From Musa acuminata AAA Group (taxonomy: Eukaryota; Streptophyta; Magnoliopsida; Zingiberales; Musaceae), in assembly GCF_036884655.1 (NCBI RefSeq), contig NC_088344.1:34534501-34598500 (forward strand): a stretch of DNA of 64,000 nt, given 5' to 3'. The position numbers and the translations under genes are program-made. This document shows, piece by piece, positions 52,501 through 63,128 of the stretch. The notes beneath the pieces are model-generated. The model made no database searches. It was not told where the DNA came from and was given only the letters and a program-made list of their open reading frames with translations. How positions within the stretch are numbered: position 1 is the stretch's first letter; the number at the start of each line of letters is the position of its first letter.

Positions 52501-55500
52501 TCGCCGCTCGCGCCTCCCGCTGCTCGCCGCTCCTGCTCCCACTGTCACTGCTCGCCGCTGTCGCTGCTTGCAAACGCTGCCTCTGTCGCCGCTCGCGCCT
52601 CCCGCTGCTCGCCGCTCCTGCTCCCGCTACCGCTGCTCGCCGCTGTCGCCGCTCGCGCCTCCCGCGGCTCGTCGCTCCCGCTCCCTTTCCCGCTGCCGCT
52701 ACCGTTGCTCGCTGCTACCGCTATCGCCGCTCGCCGCTGCTTCCTCATTTCTCAGTCAGCAGGCTCAGTATACAATATACTATTAATATTAAGTTTATTT
52801 GAAATGATTAATTTTCAATACTATTAATAGATTTTCTTAATTTAATAGCATATTTTTATTTAAAATTTTAAATAATTATATTTATTAATTATATTATATA
52901 TTTTTATATTTTAGTGCCTCGCTTCGCTCAGGCGAGCGCTTGGACGAGCGCCTAGCGCCTCGGGCGTTTTTGGACCTTGGCGCCTAGTGCTTTTTAAATC
53001 ACTGGTCAAAAAAGACTTGTTCAGTATTTGACTCTTCAAAATATCTATAGTTTCAAGATAGCTTTGAGACCCCGAAAACAGTTGAATGGAAAAACTAAAA
53101 AAAAGCTCACACGTTGCATAAACCTCACAGCAATGTGGGGTCTAGGGCACATATAGTTCGTGATACAGTTGCCTCTGTTAAATATGAGAACAAAGAAAAG
53201 GATCACACAAAAGATCAGTACATAACTAGTTCATTTTTGCAAAAGGTTATGTTCCACAAATATTGAATTTCTATATGCTAGACTAGACTTGAGCAACCCT
53301 TGACTGCTGAGCTTGGTTGTTTGTCCATATGCAACTTGCAGCCCTTGCCAAGAGTATACCATGCTGAAATGTTAATTATCTGAATGAAGACACTGAGGAT
53401 GACATGAATGGTTTGGATACAGTAGAAATTAGTATACCTCACGAGTCAGTTGCATCTGTTTACTATTCTCTTCTGGCACAGGATAGCAACTTGCTCCAAA
53501 TGCTTGACAAATTTTCAGTATTTTATTTTTAGCCTGCTCCCCTGAAAAGAAAACTACAAAGACTGTCTTTTCTACCTGCATAAAATGAGAAGAGAATATG
53601 AATAGAGACATGTTTAAACATGTCGTAAGGCATTAACAGACAAGCATGAACCTACAGAAAAGATTAGTTTCTTTGCCAATAAAATCTTCCAAGTAAATAG
53701 AATTCATTGAAGGTAAAATTTTTCATAAACTGGATGGGCACAGTTCAAAAGCATTCAGTTTATATTAGAAGAGTCAGACTGAGGTAAAGGTATGCATACC
53801 ATTTCACCAGACACTGGATCCATAACCTGTTCCCCGGCAGGTGCCTGATTGAAGAACATATTGCCCCTAGTAGCTCGGAAAAGCATCCTCTCAAATGTCA
53901 ACTCCTTTGACTTACATATAATCCCACTGATGAATCTCAAGCCAGCTTTACTTGAAGGCTCAGGCTGCACAGACTATAATGATATGCATGTCACAATAAG
54001 CAAAAAGGCAAAGAGCAATTAATTACTAACCATCATTAGTCAATGAGAAGAAGAAAACCTGTTCAAGCAAAAATAGGCTCTCATCATCTTTCTTGGAGTA
54101 TATACTTTCAACTAACTCTGTCTCAGCTGGAACTGCATGATTTTGAGCTGCAACAAGAAACCCACCTGCCTGGAATAAAAAATCTAATAAGTGCAGGTCC
54201 AGTGACAGGCATATACATTGTTTGTCTACCAAGAACATCACAACTAGCATATTCCGTCTTCCTATTTATATATATTAATATATGCATGCCTTCAAATTAC
54301 ACTTCAAACGTGCTCACAAAGGGCCCGAGAATGTGAGCCCTAAAAGTCCTAATTAAATGGATCAAAGCGGGCCTGTTTTACTGCGTCGAAGCAGACCACT
54401 CGAAACGAGGATGGTCTATGTACCACCTGTTTGGTACCGGTCTGAGCGATGGTGCATACCGGTCCGCATGAGACCAACGGTATGTACCGGTTCGCACGAG
54501 ACTGGCCGTCCATGGTAAGGACAACAAAACCTCGTGCTTGACAAGGCTGAAAAGCATTTAACAAGCTACAAACCAATTGAAAGTCAACAAGAGGCTACAA
54601 CAAAATAAATAGTAAAGCTGACAAGCTCAAAAACTTTGTTTTGAAGTAAAACATATGATCTCTAACAAACACACCCACACATGACATTGATGACCAGATA
54701 AAAATGAAGTTATACTTGCATCAAAATATATAAAAGTAACTTAGCAAATTACCTTTAATAACACCAACTTAAATTCAAGGAGCTCATTGTATGTTTGACG
54801 TAATTTCTCACTATTTGCATTCATTTCTAGAAGTTCAGCCTCATGTTCGCTCAATCGCACCTGAAACAAGAGAGTAGATATTCAAAATAAATAGAAGATT
54901 GAAGATCCCAGATTCCAAATGGATAAACTCAAACACAAAAAGGATCTTTCTTATTCTAAAATGCAAGGTTCGTCATACCACGGCATACCGCCCGGTATGG
55001 GCAATTTGTACCGGTCCAATAAAGGACTGGTATGGGTAATACATACCGATTTGTTGGTATGCCCCACCATACCATATGTCGGTATGTCGCTATAGTTCGG
55101 TACGTATTGTATCGATGATCGATCGGTACACCAGTATAGACTGGTAAGATGAACCGTGCTAACATGTGAACAAATAATATTTTAATTATGAAAAAGATGA
55201 CAAAATACAAGTTCAATGGGATATGCAATTTACCTCTAGCTCTTCCAAGTCAATAACTTGTTGTGAAGCAGGACAAGGAGAAGCTGTAATACCAGCCTTA
55301 CTAATCTGGTCGCCGAAAAATCTTAACTTGCGTGACATTTCCCCACATCGCTTCACCTATTCGATCAGCGAAACATCTAATGTCAAATACAATTATGATT
55401 CATCAGGATGTATGATCTGCTATAGTTGTAAATATGAGATGAAAAAAAAGGTAAAACTCAAGAAAAAGGGCAAAAACCATCTAAATATTCATGTAGTTAC

Positions 55501-58500
55501 AGAAATCTTAACATATGATCATTTGGACATTATCATCCAAGTGCTGCAAGGCCCCCTCCATTGGAAGAGAGAAACAAATACACTGAAGATCTCCAGGAGC
55601 AAGTACTCTTTAATCAGGACTTATTTGCAATTACTTGAAGCTTCTTAGAAGGGAAAACAGAAAAGAATAATTATATCATTCAAATTCGTCAACACAAAAA
55701 AAAAATGCCACCAGCCATGTGCAAGTGACTGATTATAATCATAAACCCACCAAATTAAGGGGCAGCAGATGAAGTTAAAAAACATTACATTGTCCACATA
55801 AACTGCAAGTCAAGCCATGTCTAGAGACAGTTCTCAGACATTAAAGAATGTGTTAAACATCAGATTTAAAGCAAATACTAACAGTCAAAATAAGTCAATC
55901 ACTAAAGCATAATATGTTCGTTAAGCATCACTGCATTCTGTGGAGCATGGACATGAACGCAGCATGGACATATGCTGACACAGAAATCTTATGGCAGGAA
56001 AAAGTGAAAAACAACTGAAATCAGTATATTCTTAAAAATTGTTTTTGCAATTTTATATTTTGTACAATATAGACAATAAAATCAGATCATCATGGATAAA
56101 ACTTATTAGAAAAATAACCACTCAGACAAGTAGGAACTTTTCACAAAAGTACTAGAAAGTTACATCAAGAACTAGAAGTGCATTGAAGTCTGTCATATAT
56201 ATATAGCACATTTATATAAACAACCCAAAGACATCAAGAAATGTCTGATGAATATTGGCCTTGACATGGACAGCAACAATTGAGAAGAATTTATGCTTCA
56301 TATTTGCATCTTAGACCAGTAATGACCAGAAAGTTTTTACCAGTTTCAGTCTCCTGTTTAAGGTAAAATGTTGTTTGATACCAAAAAGGAAATAGACAAG
56401 TATTTACTTGTTACTGAACAATTCTGTACATGTATGATGAATAGGGTTCTCAAAATTTTGTTTTTAAGTCCAAAAAGTAATATGTCATTACTGACCCTCC
56501 TAAACTAGGACTTTCACCAATTTGAGGAGGAGAAAGGCCTCACAAGAATCTAAGCTAAAGCAAAAGTAGGAGCTTTCTTACCGGATGAAAAAAAAAGAGA
56601 GAAGATAACACATGATATCTAGAGAGACTAACAAAGGCTTACTTATAGACTATTGTGGCCTAACTACTAGTTACAATTAACTACCGGTAGACTTTAACTA
56701 ATACCACCAGGTCTCTTGGAACTGTACCAGTCTGTGTCAGACCAGAATTTAGAATCTTACTACAAACAAACCTACCTACAAGTTCTAATAACAGTTGGCT
56801 GTCACTGGTCATTGAACATAAATTATTTGAAATACAGTACAAGACTACAGCGATCATATAATTTATATATATTAGATCACTAGTAACAACAAAATCACAA
56901 CTAATGCAACGGAAATTTTATGAATTAATTAGAAACTCAAGTGGGGAAATATAAAAAAAAAGTGACAGTAAAATAAACCAAAATATCAGCTCATGTCCAA
57001 GTATATGGTCACCATTGGTTTCAAAAATAAAGAATTAGCATTTTCTTCTGCAACAAACTGAACTCTTCAAGTATTGCTGGCTGTTCATCAAGAACACTGT
57101 GAAGAAATAGCAAAAGTACATGACTGCACCACCAAGAACACTAAAAAATTACATATCAGATGTTAAATAACTGTGAAGAATATGCAAGAATATAAAACTA
57201 CAACACTAAATATATGGAAGTTCGAAGAGCAAACATTATATTAACAATGAATTATCACAAAAATGGCACATCACATTATAACATAGAGCAAAACTAAAAA
57301 GAAATCTTAAATTGAAAGTGACTTTGTAGAAGTCCATGTAATCGCATACCTGGTTGACAAATGTTCGTTGAAAAGGACTCTTATCTTCATTTAACTGCAC
57401 AAAAAAGATGGAAATAGGTGCTTCATATACACAGTCAAATGTTGCAACATCATTATTGTAAAAGGATAAGGATCCAAAAATGTACTAGAAAGAATCCTTA
57501 TAAGGTACTTGAAAATTGCAATACTCAAGCAATGCACTCATGAGTAAGAATTGCCATGGTGGTCGGCACCTGTTGGCATGGATCGGCATTTGTCATGTCA
57601 GTACAGTACAGTTTGCCCTGATTTGGGAGTAATCCCTCCACATGTGCACAGATACAACAAGAAAAAAATCTAATAGCTTGAATAGGTGGACAGAACATTG
57701 AGAATTCAGAATGATATATGGCATGTACAATGTACAAACTCCAATTGGGTTTTGGGTGTGGACTGTGGAGCCTTCTTTGATTACCTCACTATTATTACAA
57801 AGGCATGTACATTCAAAAAAGCCTTCTTTGCATATGCATAAGCAGGTAAAGAATACATGCATTGAGCTACCAAGGAAGTAATAACCCCTAAAAAGGCTAA
57901 AGCAAGACCTAATTGAAAATGAAGTGAATTATTGATTGTTTAATAAAGACGCTTATGCTCACATCCTAATCGACCCCTTGGAGGAATATGTGTTTTTAAA
58001 ATCTCTTTGATACTGTGCCGGTGTGCCCAATCCTGAAGTTAGTTCTATACATATGACCAGCAATAAGGAAAATAAATGCAATAGCAAAATGAGGATGAGC
58101 AATATCGGTCAGCCATAAACTTTGCATTTGTGGATGAAATCCATTGAGAAGTGTTAGAATGGCAGTTCCTACCCCGTGGGAAGTGTCAAATAAATGGCTA
58201 CTCGAATCAGGATTTTGGATTCCACTGACCCATAAAAAGTGGTCCCAACTGTTGAGGATAGGGTTATACATCTAAAAAATCATTCCAGCTGACGTCCTGT
58301 TCCTTGGATCTTGGAATAGGGACATGAACTAAATGTCCTGTCCAAGCCAAAGAAGTCACTCCAAAAAGTCCTAACAAATAATGATTTAGACGAGATTTAG
58401 CATCTTTGAACCAGGAAACCCTTGGTTTCCATTTTGGTTGTAGGTGTAACCAACCCGCTATTAAGGATATAGCAGAAAGAAATAATAGAAAAAGATCTCC

Positions 58501-60537
58501 AGAATAAAGATCTTCATTAATGCATAATACGATTATATTCCACCATTGATAAACAGCGGACAAAGTGTGTGCTGATTAATTTCTTTAACAAAACAAAAAT
58601 TCTTTTTAGGGAAGATTGAAAAGTCATTGCTTAAAGAAACAAACTGCAATGGCTAAACAGAAGTGGTGCTTCCGAAGTATCATGCGACCATCAAAGTACT
58701 TGATTGCAAGAAAATTTTCATTGCAAAGTTTCTTAAACTAACAAAGCTTTACTGGTATGAATTATCTTAGAAGACAAACCATCAAAGAAGTTGCAAAGGT
58801 CTGGGCTTTGACAACCGTCAAACATCTTGGCAACAGATGTATCTTTGCCCAATATACAGTATCTTTTTGCATATTTCTCCATCTTTCCAACATGGCCTCA
58901 GGTAACTTGCCATCAGTGGCACGATTTGGAATAATTTTTGCAAAGCCAGAGAAGAAGATTTTTGTTTTTTATATTTTTTAGGGCCTAGTGAGAAGAAGTG
59001 TCAATTAACTTGTATTATATCAATATTACATTGTTCAAGAGAATGTGAACCTTTAAATGTGAAGATGTGGAACCTACAGCATCTCTGTGCCAACCAAAAC
59101 AGTTTATAAGAGAATTCTGTTGTACCGATAAATAAACACAAAATTGCTATTTAATTAAACTCTATGACATAAAAATACATAGTATAATTTTTGTAGGGGC
59201 CAGATCAGAATGTATTATTATGTTTTTTGCATTCTTTTGTCCAATAATGTGTGCATATTGGACCTTTTGAGATAATTATAGGTCTTGGAAGGTAGTTCTG
59301 AACTTCTGATTGGTCAATAAAAATAAATTTCCATGGAATTCCTTATTTATTTATTTTCTTTAGATTAGTTAATCTACATCGGAGTCTAATGAGAACAAAA
59401 TATGAGAATACATTATTAGATGCCATGACATTTATCTAACTTGTGATGAGAATAAATTATCAAATGACTTTCAGGATTATGAAAACAGATTTAACAAACA
59501 GATTTAACATGCTTGACAACAGCAGTCAGTATTCTAGGTCTTCGTTAAAAGAAAAAAATAATAATAATCTCAAGACAACATAAATTCCTCATAGACATAT
59601 TAAAGATTCTAAACCATCAACGTTCTCACGGAGAAATTAAGACATTTACTAATTGACAGCACCAGAAATAGCTACGGAAAAGAAACCTAATTGGTCCAGT
59701 ATAGGCCATAATGATAAAATGTTGACTAAAAGTTGTCAATGTTCTCAAGGAGAAAATATAACTGTAATACACACCCTTAGTTACTGCCACGACATCATAC
59801 AACCTAATCACCGTCCATGACCAAAATATATGGCGAACTCTCAGAAAAAAATTATTATCTCTGTCCTCAGAAGATGACCTCTTTCCAGAATTATAGAATG
59901 TTAACCTCTTTACCGAATTAGAGAATGTTATATCATCTCTGGCTACATAGCAAATCCCAATTACATCCTTATCACCCCAGATCTAAAATGAACAAGTAGG
60001 TACCGTGAGCACACATGTGATCGTCTATTCTCCTCTTCTTAAGAATGATAAAACCAAACAAACCGAACAAACTTCCGCAGCTGCCCGAATCAATTACATC
60101 CAAAAAAAAGCCAAGATCTCACCAGAATCGCATTCATCTGACTGCACAAGATCTGAATTCAGCACACTCGCAATCAGCAGAGTCGATAATTCATTGAGTT
60201 TATTAAACCGACAACATCATCCATCAAGGAACAGAAAATTTAAAAGAAGGATCCGTTGACATCACGAGAACTATCGAGAACGCCGATATAATCAAGATAA
60301 AGACGACCTAAGAAGAAAGACCAAAAAAATGGAACGAGATCGGCGGTGGGAATCGAAGGCAAAGACGATCAGATCTACGGGTTTAGGGTTCCTCACATCT
60401 TTGAGTTGGAGAAGACCGAGCTCGCCGAGGTAAGAAACGGCGCGGTGGGCGGACTCGACGGGGATTATGACCTGCACGAGGCTCATGTCCTCGGATCGAA
60501 GGTGATCCATCGACGGCAAATCGTCGAACAACTTCAT
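46518..60537 (-). CDS. VHA-a1: V-type proton ATPase subunit a, VHA-a1 type
   Basis: Subunit a forms the proton half-channels of the V0 sector; the a1 type works in the trans-Golgi network. Eighteen exons on the minus strand: 60397-60537, 57350-57394, 55234-55356, 54753-54860, 54059-54169, 53800-53973, 53438-53575, 51712-51819, 51445-51552, 51163-51311, 50277-50430, 49090-49250, 48223-48429, 47947-48130, 47773-47856, 47099-47295, 46956-47015, 46518-46722. All phases close to 818 residues. Residues 1-400 are the cytosolic arm, including [20 protein letters not shown] and [13 protein letters not shown]. Membrane spans follow from [14 protein letters not shown] onward. The essential arginine is Arg726 in [12 protein letters not shown]. 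The end reads [17 protein letters not shown] and [13 protein letters not shown]. The sequence is closer to Arabidopsis VHA-a1 than to the tonoplast forms a2/a3, for example [16 protein letters not shown]. Introns carry several insertions listed separately. Confidence 0.97.
49550..49690. repeat. Local direct repeats of AGCTGGCATATGAACATATC
   Basis: TTTTAGCTGGCATATGAACA (49565), AGCTGGCATATGAACATATC (49628) and TTTTAGCTGACATATGAATA (49666) are three diverged copies, flanked by TAAATAAATG words. They lie directly before the reverse-transcriptase relic and are intronic. Confidence 0.65.
49683..49990 (+). mobile_element. Relic of a LINE-type reverse transcriptase C-terminal region
   Basis: On the plus strand, 49710-49810 reads [17 protein letters not shown] then [18 protein letters not shown]. 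This matches the plant non-LTR reverse-transcriptase pattern ECW-x-K-x2-H ... V-x-EMR-x-LRWM-x-G-x-TR. After it come stops and frame loss, with a possible trace of the following part to about 49990. It sits antisense in the intron between VHA-a1 exons 50277-50430 and 49090-49250. It is a dead fragment. Confidence 0.75.
52121..53004. mobile_element. Non-autonomous hAT-like transposon, 884 bp
   Basis: The element is flanked by the 8-bp direct repeat GTCAAAAA (52113-52120 and 53005-53012). Its ends are imperfect inverted repeats: TAGTGATTGAAAAAGGCGCT on the left and, read inward on the other strand, CAGTGATTTAAAAAGCACTA on the right. An 8-bp target duplication and C/T-AGTG ends are hallmarks of the hAT superfamily. 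Subterminal DNA is rich in GCGCTCGGGCGAGGC and AGGCGAGCGC words, which can pair across the element. There is no transposase frame. It is inserted in the VHA-a1 intron between exons 53438-53575 and 51712-51819. Confidence 0.88.
52370..52745. repeat. GC-rich internal tandem array of the hAT-like element
   Basis: The array is built from CTGCTCGCCGCTGTCGCTGC and CTCGCGCCTCCCGCTGCTCG type blocks. A longer unit (CGCAAACGCTGCCTCTGTCG onward) recurs near 52484 and 52568, a period of about 84 bp. The long open frames on both strands here (for example 52321-52827) are by-products of the three-base-like periodicity and are not genes. Confidence 0.8.
54410..54500. repeat. GGTACCGGT-rich dispersed repeat, intronic copy 1
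   Basis: The patch contains TTTGGTACCGGTCTGAGCGA, GCATACCGGTCCGCATGAGA and GGTATGTACCGGTTCGCACG in close order. It lies in the VHA-a1 intron between exons 54753-54860 and 54059-54169. Confidence 0.6.
54960..55155. repeat. GGTATGSGG/GGTACG-rich dispersed repeat, intronic copy 2
   Basis: The patch contains ACCGCCCGGTATGGGCAATT, TTTGTACCGGTCCAATAAAG, CATACCATATGTCGGTATGT and GATCGATCGGTACACCAGTA. It lies in the neighbouring VHA-a1 intron between exons 55234-55356 and 54753-54860 and shares words with the patch at 54410 and with 44150-44340. Confidence 0.6.
57835..58580 (-). pseudogene. psaB: Plastid-derived psaB fragment (NUPT) in a VHA-a1 intron
   Basis: On the minus strand 58264-58563 reads [20 protein letters not shown], then [20 protein letters not shown] and [14 protein letters not shown]. 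After a short disruption, 57996-58271 reads [10 protein letters not shown], then [20 protein letters not shown] and [16 protein letters not shown] third part (57840-57995) reads [20 protein letters not shown]. These are consecutive parts of photosystem I apoprotein A2, encoded only in the chloroplast. The order and strand are preserved, with many substitutions, at least one deletion and frame shifts. It is therefore nuclear-integrated plastid DNA, dead as a gene, inside the first VHA-a1 intron (57395-60396). Confidence 0.93.
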
Positions 60538-60640
60538 CGCTCCACGAATCGATCGAGAAGATGTGGCATCAAAGAATCGAGGGAGGGATAGAAAGAGGAA
60601 TAGCGCGAGGGGGGGGCTTCAGATCTGGAGCGAGGGGTTT
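60538..60640 (-). promoter_or_regulatory. VHA-a1 5' leader region
   Basis: This GC-rich stretch directly upstream of the VHA-a1 start codon is the likely 5' UTR, bordered by the duplicated upstream block. No clear TATA box can be assigned. Confidence 0.35.
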
Positions 60641-61514
60641 CGCTCTCGCCTGGTTCGATTCGCAACCGCCAATCGACTCGGAAGGTTACGATCTCTTTCG
60701 GAGGCCAACGAGTGCGAGGCGAGTACTTCTTGGAGGGCCGAGCCGTGGGGAAGAAGCGAGCGAGAGATATGAGAATCGAGGAATACCCTTGCCCTCATCC
60801 GAAATAACGAATTAGCTCTTCGCGATCTCCGGTAGCAGAAGGCACGATCGGTAGGGGTAAAATGAGAATTTAATGGATTGACTCCGTTCGAATCGGTTAG
60901 CTGTATCTCGGCCGGGTTCGGATCGAAATAAAGATCCATACCCGTTTAGTCATTCCATATGGGTTTTATATTTGGGAGTATCTTTACATGTTTATTCTTT
61001 TAATGCTTGAAAATATCACATTTACCCCTTTATATTTTAGTACAATACATATGCCTCCAAATATTTCTTGTAATATACATAAAGGGATAGATATGGAATC
61101 ATATCATCAATATGTGTTTATTTTTATATTAATATGTAAATTATATATTGACATATTTCAAAATTAATTTCAAACCTCAATTTAATAAATTAACACAAAG
61201 TGGTTATTATCTTATTTATATCCATATCTTTATCCTACAAATTTTTCTAAGATTTCAACTAACTTATACTTGTAAAGATTGATTGATATCTATAATAAAA
61301 ATATTTTGGCATTGTGAACTAATAATTCTGTATAACTTATTGGGAGCATATGCTAACTTCTTGCTTAATATTCTCATATGATTGATTGATTGATTGATAT
61401 ATTATTATAAATATAGGTATTACGTTTTGAGTTTATGTGTGAATGTCTTCTAATCCATTTAATCTAATGAAAACCTTTTTTTTTATTCTCATTTTATATC
61501 TATTGTGATGGAAG
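60641..61514. repeat. Segmental duplication copy 1, upstream of VHA-a1
   Basis: This block begins CGCTCTCGCCTGGTTCGATT and matches 63129-64000 with the same orientation and high identity. It covers the GC-rich upstream region of VHA-a1 (to about 60950) and an AT-rich part beyond. The match may continue outside the window, because copy 2 runs off its end. Confidence 0.92.
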
Positions 61515-61519
61515 AAATC

Positions 61520-63128
61520 TTCTCCACCAATAATGACTTGATTAATAATTAGTCCAAAATAATGATCAAATAATATTTTATAAAATAGTCTTTTCTACTA
61601 TGTACACTTTGAGAATACATTTGAAATATATATCGAAGGTTAAATATACATTAACATTTGATAATTTTTTTCAAATTATATTTGGTCTCGATGCTATATT
61701 GTAAGTTCTCTACCTTAAGATAACATCAATATTTTAATATTTACGAGATGCTAATATAGTTTTTTAAAATATCTTATCATAAGATTGCCAAAGAAATCAA
61801 CATGATTTATATCTTCTATAAAATAAAAATTATTTTTTCCAAAATTATTTTTATATTCATTTATATGATTAATTTTTTGTTTATTATATTTTTGAACCAT
61901 ATTAAATTTTTTATAATATTACATACATACATTTATTATTTATTTATTTATTTAATTTAAATATAAACAAATATACTTTTGAATAAATATCAAAATATTA
62001 GAAGTATAAATTTATCACATAATATTCAATTGACTTTCGAAATATAATTCAATTAAATAACACCTATGTGATCAAAATATAGTTTTCATATATTGTTTTT
62101 CAAATAGCATTCCATAATTATACATTCACTCGTACTCCCTTATTCAAATGCACATTAGTAATACAAATATGTTTCCCAACATAACTCAAATCCATTATAA
62201 AAAAAAATACTTTAGATATTTCTTTTTATTATATTTACTATATCCTTAGTAGAACTCACACAGAGCTCCAGAATGATTAGATTGGACAATCCACCAAAAT
62301 TTAATCTTTATATAGATCAATCGAGAGCATGTCTCTAAGTCTATCTCAATTCTCGATGAGAAGAGCGTTTGAACTATCTATCGACGATGATATCATTTCC
62401 CTTATTCTTGTGCATGCTTGATATAGTATTAATACACTTAAGTTGAGGGATCAACTTGTTCGACTTATTACTAAGTAAACCCAATTTGTCTCCGTATCCC
62501 ATCCGAATCCTATCATCATAAAAGTAGCTCATCGTAAATAAATTGTTCGATTACTCTTAAGTAAAACATACTAAGTTTGGAAACTTCAATATCTACAAGT
62601 GATCGTAATTAAATGTCAACTATAAGATTTGCTAATGCTTACACTTCAGTTTAGAACATGTCATAATTCAACGAATAAAGTGTAAATCACCGGATTTATT
62701 CCTTATTTTATTAAACTAAAAATTATATAGTTAACATTTTATCTTGGTAGAATAATTTGTTCCTTATAGGTATATTTCTTAATTTTGAAGAAATATACAA
62801 GCATTAAGATAATTTCTTAATTTGATTGAGAAAAATTGGAATAATAAAATTAATTATTCAAACATTAATTTTGAAAAATTAGAAATTAAGATTTACGTCA
62901 TAAATGGATTTTCTCTCATCACATATCTAAGTCGGACAAACTCTTCATTCTCCTCGTTAGTTCTAACTAATGCTAAGTTTTGATAGAGAACATTAAGTCT
63001 TTCATTCAAATTCTTTAATTTTAATTTGAATATCAATTGGCTCATGTTGATAAGAATAAAAATAATTTTAGAATTAACTAATGTCAAGCTTTCAAAAATT
63101 AAGACACATGAAAAATTTGAATATCAAT
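61520..63128. other. AT-rich spacer between the two duplicated blocks
   Basis: No gene is recognisable. The part 61900-62050 resembles 21510-21660. The part 62240-62640 is less AT-rich and could be part of an old LTR element, but I see no protein domain or clear LTR ends. Confidence 0.4.

Noticed and set aside
52321..52827. 168-codon and several overlapping frames on both strands
   Set aside because: They arise from the CTGCCGCTGCTCGC array inside the hAT-like element; all frames are open because of the repeat, and the protein would be low-complexity Arg/Ser/Leu/Pro.
57525..57862. Two overlapping minus-strand frames beside the psaB fragment
   Set aside because: They lie mostly beyond the plastid-derived part in AT-rich intron DNA and show no similarity to known proteins.
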